A stretch of DNA of 64,000 bases from Burkholderia sp. OK233 (GTDB lineage Bacteria; Pseudomonadota; Gammaproteobacteria; Burkholderiales; Burkholderiaceae). The translations under genes and the position numbers were made by a program. The stretch is from the NCBI RefSeq assembly GCF_900230185.1, contig NZ_OCSR01000001.1, forward strand, positions 5,704,001 to 5,768,000, read 5' to 3'. Positions 18,428 to 27,200 of the stretch are shown here, one piece after another. The notes beneath the pieces were generated by a model. That model worked only from the letters and a program-made list of their open reading frames with translations. It made no database searches and was not told the origin of the DNA. Each line of letters begins with the position of its first letter. The first letter of the stretch is position 1.

Positions 18428-20064
18428 AGTCGGCCCTTCAGAAATAGTCGACGGCAAGTGTGGCAACGGATTACAGGAAATGAGTGTTGTCGAGAACTCC
18501 CAGAAACAATATCGATCTGAAGGAATTCCTGGGAGTTCGGAACCTCGCCGATGAGCACGCCCGATTTCTTTCGCAGCCGCCTGGACACCATGATTGATGT
18601 TCGACATCCGCTCGCGGTGCTCGCAGCGCGCATGCCGTGGGCATCGATCGAAGCGAGTCTGGCACCGTTGTTCGAGCGACGTGCTCGTGAAGGCCGCGGC
18701 AGTGAAGCAATGGATCTGTTTGGCGTCGCGCCGAGACTTGCGGGTGCGGGCGTCAGCGCAGCGGGGCGTCCCCGCTTGCCGATCCGGCTGATGGTCGGGC
18801 TGCTCTACCTGAAGCATGCCTACAACGAAAGCGACGACTCGGTGTGCGAACGGTGGGCAGAGAACGTGTATTTCCAGTATTTCTGCGGCGAGGAGTACTT
18901 TCAGCCCTGCCTGCCGTGCGATCCGACCAATCTGGTGCGCTTTCGGCAAGCTTTGGGCGAAGCGGGGGTTGAGGAATTGCTGGCGACGACGATCGCGGCG
19001 GCGGTGCAGATGAAGGCGGTGACGCCGGCCGAATTCGAACGCGTAATTGTCGATACGACGGTCCAGGAGAAGGCGATCGCCTATCCAACCGACAGTCGTC
19101 TGCTGGAGGTGGCGCGAGTCAAACTCGTGCGGCTCGCGCAGCGCGCCGGACTGGTGCTCAAGCAGACGTACGAACGCGAAGGCAAGCGCTTGCGTCGCCG
19201 CGCCGGCGGTTACGCCCACGCGAAGCAGTTCAAGCGACTGCGGCGCGTGCTCAAGCGTCAGCGCACGGTGCTCGGCCGTCTGCTGCGCGACATCGAGCGC
19301 AAAGTGTCGGGTGTCGCCGAAGAGCGACAGGCCTCTTTGCAGATCTGGATTGAGCGGGCCTGGCGTATCTGCCGGCAGCGTCCCAAGGACAAAAACAAAC
19401 TCTACGCGCTGCATGCGCCGGAGGTCGAATGCATCTCGAAGGGCAAGGCGCGGCAGCCCTACGAATTCGGTGTGAAGGTCAGTCTCGCGATCACCGCAAA
19501 GCAAGGCTTGATCGTCGGCGCGCGAGCCTTTCCGGGCAACCCTTATGACGGCCACACGCTGGCCGAACAGCTCGAACAGACGATCATTCTGTTGCAGGAT
19601 GTACCGCAGCAGCCGCAGCCGAAGACGGTACTGGTCGATCTGGGGTTTCGCGGTGTAGATGCCGAGGTATCATCAGTACACCTGATTCATCGTGGAAAAC
19701 ACAAGACCCTGACCAGCACGCAACGGCGCTGGCTCAAACGCCGCCAGGCGATCGAACCGATCATCGGCCATCTGAAGCAGGACCACGGTATGCAGCGCTG
19801 CTGGCTCAAGGGGCAAACCGGCGACGCGCTGCATGCGGTGCTGTGTGCGGCCGGCTATAACCTGCGCTGGCTGCTGCGCGCGATCGTCCGGCTCGGGCTT
19901 GCCCCGATATTTTTTGTCCTCGCATGGCTGTATTGCCACCTTGGTGTCAAGTCACCACCTTTACTCAGTCAACGCAAGCTCGGTTGAAGAGGTTCACGTC
20001 GACCGCTTCAGACTGCGCCGTCGTCGGGCGCATTTCAGTCAAACTGAATTTTGCAGGACCGACT
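18428..20064 (+). mobile_element. IS5-family (long ORF type) insertion sequence
   Basis: Inverted ends start AGTCGGCCCTTCA on the left, with the matching TGCAGGACCGACT on the right. The element of 1637 bp is flanked by AAAT on both sides (18424-18427 and 20065-20068), a 4-bp target duplication. One transposase gene occupies most of it. Confidence 0.85.
18551..19987 (+). CDS. IS5-family DDE transposase
   Basis: A protein of 478 residues. A DUF772-type N-terminal region (PLFERRAREGRGSEAM, RPRLPIRLMVGLLYLKHAY, ENVYFQYFCGEEYF) is followed by the DDE core: Asp in VIVDTTVQEKAIAYP, a long insertion rich in Arg/Lys (about residues 210-280), the YEFGVKVSLAITAKQG strand, a second Asp region in TVLVDLGFRG, and Glu in RRQAIEPIIGHLKQDHGM. 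The length fits a subgroup of IS5-like elements common in Burkholderia. Intact. Confidence 0.9.
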   Translation: MSTPDFFRSRLDTMIDVRHPLAVLAARMPWASIEASLAPLFERRAREGRGSEAMDLFGVAPRLAGAGVSAAGRPRLPIRLMVGLLYLKHAYNESDDSVCERWAENVYFQYFCGEEYFQPCLPCDPTNLVRFRQALGEAGVEELLATTIAAAVQMKAVTPAEFERVIVDTTVQEKAIAYPTDSRLLEVARVKLVRLAQRAGLVLKQTYEREGKRLRRRAGGYAHAKQFKRLRRVLKRQRTVLGRLLRDIERKVSGVAEERQASLQIWIERAWRICRQRPKDKNKLYALHAPEVECISKGKARQPYEFGVKVSLAITAKQGLIVGARAFPGNPYDGHTLAEQLEQTIILLQDVPQQPQPKTVLVDLGFRGVDAEVSSVHLIHRGKHKTLTSTQRRWLKRRQAIEPIIGHLKQDHGMQRCWLKGQTGDALHAVLCAAGYNLRWLLRAIVRLGLAPIFFVLAWLYCHLGVKSPPLLSQRKLG

Positions 20065-20068
20065 AAAT

Positions 20069-20446
20069 AGCCGATTGATGAAATGAACTTAATGCGAACG
20101 TAGGCGAATTGACGGGTTTATTTCGCTCGGACTGGAAAAAACTTGTCTGCTCATACACCGAAACCCAGTCGGCACCGGGTTGCCGGATTGACATGTTTAT
20201 TGCGTTTTATGCGTTCGGACAGTAAAAGCTGAACTGTCCGCACCATTTCAGGCTTTCGTTATCAGCGCGCGCATTCGTAACCCGATAACCAGGCTTCGGG
20301 CGTTTGCGAGGCTCACCGGATTTCAGTCTGGTTTTGTAAGGCATGAAAATTCGGGGCGGATAAATCGAATTTTGACCTTTCTATCCGCACCCAAACCGTC
20401 TCGCAAGTACTCTACCGAACAAAGCTCGTAGCTCGGGGACCACGCA
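20069..20446. other. Intergenic stretch without a recognisable gene
   Basis: No protein-like frame or RNA gene is visible. The DNA is noticeably richer in A and T than the IS upstream and shares that bias with the lipase gene that follows. Confidence 0.4.
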
Positions 20447-21457
20447 TCACTTTGCTTCGGTGGTGGGAGGTGGGGGCATGTATATATCGCCTAAACCCAG
20501 TCCCAGAAGGATGATGTATCCGAAGATATGCTGAAAGCCCACCTGCTGATAGAAATCCGTAATCTGGGAAATAGGCTGTCCATCAAGCTTGTTCTGCAAA
20601 GAGCCGTAATTTCCCCATTGGTTGTAATTCAGAGAACTCGAAGTGGCGCTTATCACATCGACAAGTACCTTGACGACGTCGGGGGTGGGAATATCTGGTT
20701 CGTAGACGTTATTTATAGAGTCGATACTCTTTGCATTCCATGCCATCGGTACGACGTCCACCGTGTTCCATACGCGTATCGCGTTGGTTCGCATTTGTTC
20801 GTCAAAGTAACCAGCAAAAATATCGTTACCCGCCGTCGGCGCAGCAAATGTCTGACAGTTGTATTTCAGGTTTAGCGCCTGCAAATCACGCTGATTCTTC
20901 AGATACAGGACAAGCGCGGATGCCAGGGCGCCGCCCAGGCTGTGCCCGACAACGTTAAGCACGCTCGAGGGCGGTACCGTCTTGAGAAAATCAATGAGCG
21001 TCGCCCCGTTTGAGTCAGCGGTCAGGATGACGGATGATAATCCTATGTCTGTTCCGGCCGATATACCCGCCAAGTCGGAACATGACGGCACGTACTTGCG
21101 GAATGACACGAGGGTTTCATACAGATTGTCCTCCAGAATGTCCACGGGGGAATCGAAATCGGTGCCGCTGGTCACCACCGAATATTCGCCTGTGACTTTC
21201 GATTGCAGTACCACAGTGATGTGGGTTGCATATCTATCCGGATCGGGGTCACGAAGCAAGGCGGGCCCCCAAACGATACTGAACTGTTTGTTCTGGGTCA
21301 TCCTGGACGCGCTCAGGCCATTCCTGATATTCTGACTAACCTGCGCCGGAGTTGGGTTCTGAATTTCTTTTCCCGACGTATAGTCTGTTGCGGAATAGTT
21401 AACAAGATACGCTAACGTGAGATTGATCTGCGTTTGCTCAAGACCGATGGTTGACAT
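20447..21457 (-). CDS. Lipase class 3 family protein
   Basis: A protein of 336 residues with an alpha/beta-hydrolase lipase_3 core. The nucleophile elbow is NVVGHSLGGALASALVL (Ser at about residue 173), the catalytic Asp is likely in RVWNTVDVVPMAW, and the catalytic His in VGFQHIFGYIIL. The N-terminus begins MSTIGLEQTQINLTLAYLVNY and shows no signal peptide, so the enzyme is either cytoplasmic or exported by a non-Sec route. The expected activity is hydrolysis of acylglycerol or phospholipid esters. The gene and its 500-bp upstream region are much more AT-rich than their neighbours, suggesting recent acquisition. No immunity or secretion partner is visible next to it. Confidence 0.8.
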   Translation of the reverse strand: MSTIGLEQTQINLTLAYLVNYSATDYTSGKEIQNPTPAQVSQNIRNGLSASRMTQNKQFSIVWGPALLRDPDPDRYATHITVVLQSKVTGEYSVVTSGTDFDSPVDILEDNLYETLVSFRKYVPSCSDLAGISAGTDIGLSSVILTADSNGATLIDFLKTVPPSSVLNVVGHSLGGALASALVLYLKNQRDLQALNLKYNCQTFAAPTAGNDIFAGYFDEQMRTNAIRVWNTVDVVPMAWNAKSIDSINNVYEPDIPTPDVVKVLVDVISATSSSLNYNQWGNYGSLQNKLDGQPISQITDFYQQVGFQHIFGYIILLGLGLGDIYMPPPPTTEAK

Positions 21458-21960
21458 GATTAATTTGCTCCGGATGTCTTAAAAATTCGACTTCTAATTT
21501 GCAAAATATTGCAAACTGACCGACCGCACCCAAGACGTACGCGCACCTCGCTTAACCACCAACTGATTCTAGACTTGCACACCTCATTCATCAATAGAAT
21601 TATCGGGAATGGCAAATCTTTATGCATTTTGCTTTTCGAAGCATAATGCATCAATTTCAATTTTTTTAATTACCCAAACGACATAATTTCTCCGGGTATG
21701 CGGATTTGATTTTTGCGAGGAGCCACTCGTAAAACGCATTAAATATGTCAACGCTGTGACTATAAAATCGTCAACCCGGGACTTCGTGCACCCCGATAGC
21801 GTGGCGAGCCATACTCAGTATGGGTTTGCCGGACACGAGGCTTGCCACGCGGCGATGAATGGAGTTGCGGATGCACAGCTGACCGCGCTATCAAGAAAAT
21901 TACTCTTATCTGAATAACGGCGTTGTGCGACACTATCGGACGCACCAGACCGCGTGACGG
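21458..21960. other. AT-rich region upstream of the lipase gene
   Basis: This stretch holds runs such as TTTTTTTAATTACCC and no convincing gene. It probably contains the lipase promoter on the minus strand, but I cannot pick a clear -35/-10 pair. Confidence 0.4.
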
Positions 21961-22183
21961 TCAGCCCAGATGCCGCTCAAAATACCGGCGCGTGAACGCC
22001 TTGCGGTACTCCGCTTTCATCAGGGGTGTGCCTGGCGTCCAGCCTTGACCACCATAGCTCGCGCGGCACGAGGCACAGCGATATGGTGCTTCCAGCAGCC
22101 GCACGCTGATCCGATATGGTGCTTCGTAGCCGCAGCGCCGACATTCAGTTTCCAGTGCGCGATGATGGGCAGGACAGGCGCGG
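21961..22183 (-). pseudogene. Zinc-ribbon protein, C-terminal fragment cut by IS6
   Basis: Reading from the IS6 left end, the minus strand encodes about 73 residues ending at a TGA (21961-21963). The segment ECRRCGYEAPYRISVRLLEA, followed by YRCASCRASYGGQG, has two C-x-x-C knuckles spaced like a zinc ribbon. The tail is basic and reads MKAEYRKAFTRRYFERHLG. I do not recognise a specific family. The 5' part was removed by the IS6 element. It was too short to stand out as a gene by length, but its composition and clean stop support a real remnant. Confidence 0.5.
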
Positions 22184-23024
22184 GGCTCTGGTGCAAATAG
22201 GCGGTCCAGTCGATATGGTTCGTATAGCTAAGGATGTCTTATCGAGCCGACAGGACGGCATTCCACACAGCGGGCGCAGCGGTATCTTTGAGGCTTAGCT
22301 TCACGAGGTTGAATTGACCTTTGCGAATGCGATGCATCAACTCAATGCCTGCCAGAGTGATCGCGGCATTCCTGAAGCGTTTGAAGCCGAGCATGACGTT
22401 CGTTCTGGACTTGACATTACGATGATCCTGTTCGATGAGATTATTCAAATACTTCGAGGTTCGGACCTTCGTATCCTTGGGCAGCAAGCCGTCGGTCTTC
22501 ATTTCACGCACGGCACGGTGCGAGGCTGCATAGCCGTCGAGCGTGATCGTTTCCGGGAGCTGGCCCTGATGTTTGATGGCCTTCCTGAAAAAGGCTTGGA
22601 CCGCGGCCACGTCGCGCCTGGCGCTGAGCATGAAATCCACGGTTTGCCCCGCCCGATCCACCGCTCGATAAAGGTAGACCCACTTGCCGCGAATCTTCAC
22701 GTACGTCTCGTCGACACGCCACGATCGTCCCGTGGGCGTGCCGAAACGGTTCCCGCGTTTGACGAACTCCGGCGTATAACGCTTCACCCAACGCAGAATC
22801 GTCGTGTGAGCCAGCGTTAAACCCCGCTCGACCATCATCTCCACCAGATCGCGCAGGCTAAGCTTGTAGCGCAGGTACCAGCGCACGCAAAGAATGATCA
22901 CATCGGGCTCAAAGTGACGTCCTGCGAACAGATACTCCATACTCTTGAGCTTGCTCATCGTCGGCTCTCAAATCGGTCAGCCTGACACTTTAACCGAGTC
23001 GCCTTCGCTATTTGCACCAGAGCC
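22184..23024 (-). mobile_element. IS6-family insertion sequence, intact copy
   Basis: An 841-bp element with GGCTCTGGTGCAAATAG at its left end and the inverted copy ending at 23024. It has the same sequence as the intron-interrupted copy at 11845-18139 but the opposite orientation. The flanks (AGGCGCGG and CTTCAATT) do not match, so no target duplication remains, and each flank is the middle of a different truncated gene. Confidence 0.92.
22239..22958 (-). CDS. IS6-family transposase
   Basis: A protein of 239 residues. The N-terminal helix-turn-helix region (SLRDLVEMMVERGL, TTILRWVKRY) is followed by the DDE core: Asp in SWRVDETYVKIRG, Asp in TLDGYAASHRAV, and Glu in NLIEQDHRNVKSR. Intact, and the reference that fixes the intron boundaries in the other copy. 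Replicative IS6 transposition forms cointegrates and adjacent deletions, which fits the four truncated genes bordering the two copies. Confidence 0.95.
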   Translation of the reverse strand: MSKLKSMEYLFAGRHFEPDVIILCVRWYLRYKLSLRDLVEMMVERGLTLAHTTILRWVKRYTPEFVKRGNRFGTPTGRSWRVDETYVKIRGKWVYLYRAVDRAGQTVDFMLSARRDVAAVQAFFRKAIKHQGQLPETITLDGYAASHRAVREMKTDGLLPKDTKVRTSKYLNNLIEQDHRNVKSRTNVMLGFKRFRNAAITLAGIELMHRIRKGQFNLVKLSLKDTAAPAVWNAVLSAR

Positions 23025-23303
23025 CTTCAATTGCCCTTGTATGCGCGCAAGCCGGGCCATTTCGACCAGCGCCGGCACAAAATTGGGCATCGCGGCCAAC
23101 GCACGGTCGAGCGCCGCGACTGCATCCTGATAGCGCCTGCGTAGCCGCAGCAGATGCGCGCACGTTGTCAGTGCGCCGGCATCGTGAGGCTGCAGACTCA
23201 GCCGAAGCTCGATTTCCTGCGACGCTACAATCAGATCGCCGCAGGCCAGACGCTGCTGAATACGCAGGAACGAAGTGTCGTGGACGACCATGGTCACGGA
23301 CAT
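23025..23303 (-). pseudogene. TPR protein N-terminal fragment cut by IS6
   Basis: From an ATG at 23303 (MSVTMVVHDTSFLRIQQRL) the frame encodes about 93 residues with tetratricopeptide character: GDLIVASQEIELRLSLQPHD, ALTTCAHLLRLRRRYQDAV, and ALDRALAAMPNFVPALVEMA, each a helix-turn-helix repeat. It then runs into the IS6 terminal repeat at 23024. The remaining part of the gene is not present in the window. Function cannot be told from TPRs alone. Confidence 0.6.
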
Positions 23304-23457
23304 GTGAAGAATGGCTTGAGACGCCGCGCAGGCCGCGGCGCGACGTGCACGCACGCACGCACGCTTGGCGTATGGCGCACCCTGGCGGGGCCGCGCGTGT
23401 ACTCCCAGCGCCGAACGTTCGCTCGTTCATCGCGAGTCGGTTCGGCACTGGGCCATC

Positions 23458-24180
23458 TCACTGCGCCCGAACTTCGATGGAGACCCGCCTGTCCGGTTGC
23501 AGGCAAGCGATGACTGCCCTGCTCCCGCCGTCCGGACATTGGGTTGTTGAGTCACGGGACCCCACTCCCACCGCATGAATCACCTCACCGTCGAGCCCAT
23601 GATTGATCATGTATTCCCGTACCGTCTGTGCACGCGCCAGTGACAACGGCTGGTTGACCGTGTCTGGCCCGAGGCGGTCGGTATGACCGACGACCGAAAT
23701 GGACTGAACACCCCTTCGCTGCTTGATACGCGCGATGACCTGCTCGAGGTTGGCCGCCCCGCCCGGCAATATCGAAGCCAGGCTGGACTGCCCGAAAGCA
23801 AACAGGGTATCGGTTTGCAGCACGAACTGATCGACCGTTTGCGCCACAGGTGCGACCGGCTGCGAGGCCGCTGCAGCCGGGGTATCCGGCGCGTCACCGC
23901 ACGCGAAGGTAAGCCGCCGCGTGACATCGGCTTCGTCGTTATCCGGCTGGAGGCGCCCAATCTTCTGCACCGCGCGAACCGGTTCTCCACGGCATATCCG
24001 CTGGGCCACCTTCATACAGGTAGCAGGTCCTTCGAATATCCCATGACATTCGACCTGATGAAGCCTGGAACCATCCGCGGCTGTGACCGTATAAGCGTTA
24101 AACGTCGGCCCGGAAGCACTCGAACATCCCGCAAGAAAAACCAGGCTCAGCAATAAACTCCATCCAGAAAGCTGCTTCAT
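23458..24180 (-). CDS. OmpA-family outer-membrane lipoprotein
   Basis: A protein of about 240 residues. The start chosen is the ATG giving MKQLSGWSLLLSLVFLAG, with GGAG 6 bp upstream; an in-frame ATG four codons earlier overlaps that site. A lipoprotein signal ends in LAGCS, so the mature Cys should be lipidated. The C-terminal half is an OmpA-like peptidoglycan-binding domain: TLFAFGQSSLASILPGGAAN, ISVVGHTDRLG, LSLARAQTVREYMINHG and the closing DRRVSIEVRAQ. It lies 80 bp downstream of the giant adhesin gene on the same strand and is probably co-expressed; small lipoproteins often accompany trimeric autotransporters and help their export. Confidence 0.88.
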   Translation of the reverse strand: MKQLSGWSLLLSLVFLAGCSSASGPTFNAYTVTAADGSRLHQVECHGIFEGPATCMKVAQRICRGEPVRAVQKIGRLQPDNDEADVTRRLTFACGDAPDTPAAAASQPVAPVAQTVDQFVLQTDTLFAFGQSSLASILPGGAANLEQVIARIKQRRGVQSISVVGHTDRLGPDTVNQPLSLARAQTVREYMINHGLDGEVIHAVGVGSRDSTTQCPDGGSRAVIACLQPDRRVSIEVRAQ

Positions 24181-24260
24181 TATGTTCTCCATACTGTTTT
24201 TTCGTACGTCCGGTTCGGCGCACGATCACGTTGTCGCATTTGAACGAAGGCGTCTGCGCT

Positions 24261-27200
24261 CTACCATTGCATCGCCGCGCCCATCCCGAAGGTCGTGCCG
24301 CCAGGGCTCATACCAACGCCAGCTTTCATCTTGATGTTTTCGGTGATACGAGCGGTTCCCCCCAGCGCGACGGCCTGATAGCCGCGAAAGCCCGCCGTGC
24401 CGATGCCAAATGACAACGTTTTGTCCTTGTCGACCTCCGGAATCATCGTCAATGCCGTCGCTGCGGCGATGCCGGAATAGGCATTGCGCGCGACGGAGTT
24501 GATTCCCGATTGCAACTGATCCACCCGTTGATCGGTATAGGCATTGGCCTGCGCGAGCCCCGCATTGAGCTGGTCCACGTTGACTGCGTCCGTCCCCTGC
24601 GTTCCCGCAGCTACATTCGCCACCTGCCGCGTATCGTTAAGTGAGCCGACGGATACCACGTTGCTTCGGCCTCCGTCCGTGCTACCGGAACCCAGCGCCA
24701 CCGAGTTATTCCCACTCGCGGCCGCGCCGACGCCTACCGCGGTCGCGCCATTCGCGCTGGCTTGCGAACTGTTGCCGACCGCCGTGCTATTCGAGCCGGA
24801 AGCTACCGAGCCCTGCCCGCCCGCCGAAGAATTCGATCCGGTGGACGCGGGTGAAGAACCAGGAGTGGACGCGAAGGGGGCACCGCCGCCCCCGTTTTGA
24901 TTGTTGATCAGCGTGGTCAACTGCGTGGTGACTGCGGCAAGCTGGCTTACGTTAACCGCGTCGGTTCCGGCCTTGCCTGCTGCCACACCGGTGATCTGCC
25001 GATTGCCGATATTGACCTCACCCGCGGATGACTGCGGACTGCTCAATCCGTACGCGATGTAGTTGCTCAACGCGCCAACCGTCGTCACCGATCCCGCGCC
25101 CAGCGCAACACTGTTGGCCATCGACGCGCTCGCGCCAGAGCCCATCGCGACCGCATCGATGGCGCTGCTTTGCGCCCCCGAGCCGATAGCAATGCCGCCT
25201 GCATTCGCAGCCTTTGCGTTCGCCCCTTGTGCGATCGACTGGGCGCCGCTTGCGATGGAGCCGCTGCCGAGCGCAATCGCGTCGGCCTGTGCCGCATTCG
25301 AGCTTTCGCCGATCGCGACGCCTCCCGGTGCTGTTGAATCGACGATGGCGCCGTTGCCGATGCCCACGCCGTTGTCACCGTTGACCACCGTCGTCGGTCC
25401 GACCGCAATCGACTGCGCGCCCACCGCCAGCGAATCCGCCGCCGTCGAATTCGCGTGAAAGTACATCTGTCCGGACACGGCGAACGACGATAGCGCGCCA
25501 GCAAGCTGTCTGATCGTGACTGCATCTTGTGCCTGCGTGCCGTCCGCGACGTTGGTCAACTGGCGATAGGTGGTGCCGGCCGCGCTGCCGAAAGACACTG
25601 CGCCGAGCAAGGTTTGATCCGACGTGTTGAAGGGAATCGCATGGGTGCCATTCGCAATTGAACCGATACCAGACAGGACCGCGCGATTGGACACTGATCC
25701 CGAGCCGATCGCGACTCCGCCCGCCACCGATGCGCTCGACAGGGCACCCAGCGCAAGCGCGTTGTCCGCCTGCGCGGCAGCGCCGTTGCCGCCGGCGAAG
25801 CTGCTCACGCCGCTTGCGGTTGCCCCCACGCCTGCCGCCAGCGCATTGGTGCCGGTGGCACCATCGTTGTTGTAGTTACCGCCCTGCGTACCGCCATCGT
25901 TGACGCTGTAGTAGTGCGTCTTGCTGGCCGTCACTAAGCTGGCGAGGCTGCCGACCGCCTGATCCGTCGCGTACAGCTGCGAGCCGTTCACCGCGTCGGT
26001 ACTGCTCGCGCTCACCCGGCCTGCCGCCACGTTGGTCACCGTGCGCTCGTTACCCGCGCTGCCCACGCTCACCGTGCTCGTCGGGGCAGTCCCGGCGTAC
26101 GTGAAGGCCGTGCCGTTGATCGTGTCGCCGGTCGTTGCCACTGCCGCAGCCGTGGTCGAACCGCTACCCAGCGCAACGGCATTGGCGTTATTGGCCGTCG
26201 CTCCCTGACCCAGGGCCGTGCTGTTGGCGCCGGCCGCGGTGGCGGCCACGCCCGCCGCCAGCGCGTTGGTGCCGGTGGCGCCGTCGTCGGCGTAGTTGGC
26301 ACTCTGGGTACCGCCGTCGTTGACGCTGTAGTAGTGCGTCTTGTTGGCGGTTATCGTCGTGGACAGACTGCTGACTGCCTGATCAGTCGCATACAGCTGC
26401 GAGCCGTTCACTGCGTCGGTGCTGCTCGCGCTCACCCGGCCTGCCGCCACGTTGGTCACCGTGCGCTCGTTACCTGCGCTGCCCACGCTTACCGTGCTCG
26501 TCGGGGCAGTACCGGCGTACGTGTAGGCCGTGCCGTTGATCGTGACACCTGGCGTTGCCACGGCCGCGGCGGTTGTCGATGCGCTGCCCAGCGCCACGCT
26601 ATTGGCGAACGTCGAGCTCGCCCCGGCGCCAAGCGCTACGGCGTCCGTGGCGCTACTTTGCGCGCCTGAGCCCACAGCAACGCCGCCCTGGTTAGCGGCA
26701 TTCGCGTTGGCACCTTGCGCGATCGACTGCGCACCGCTCGCGACCGCACCGCTGCCGAGCGCCATCGCGTCGGCCGCGGCCGAATGCGTTTGCTGGCCGA
26801 TCGCGACGCCGCCGGGCGCCGTCGCATCGACCACCGCCCCGTTGCCGACACCAACGCCGTTGTCTCCGTTGACGACGGTCGTCGGTCCGACTGCAATCGA
26901 CTGTGCGCCCACGGCCAGCGAATCGGCCGCCGTCGAATTCGCGTGAAAATAGTTCGTGCCCGTCACCGAGAACGATGACAATGCGCCCGCGAGTTGCCTG
27001 ACGGTGACGGCGTCTTGCGCCTGCGTGCCGTCGGCGACGTTGGTCAACTGTCGGTAGGCGGTGCTGCTGCCGACGGACACCGCACCCAGCAAGGTCTCGT
27101 CGGAGGTATTAAACGGAATCGCGTGGGAACCGTTGGCGATCGATCCAACCCCGGGCAGAACCGTGCGATCTGAAACCGATCCCGACCCGATCGCCACGCC

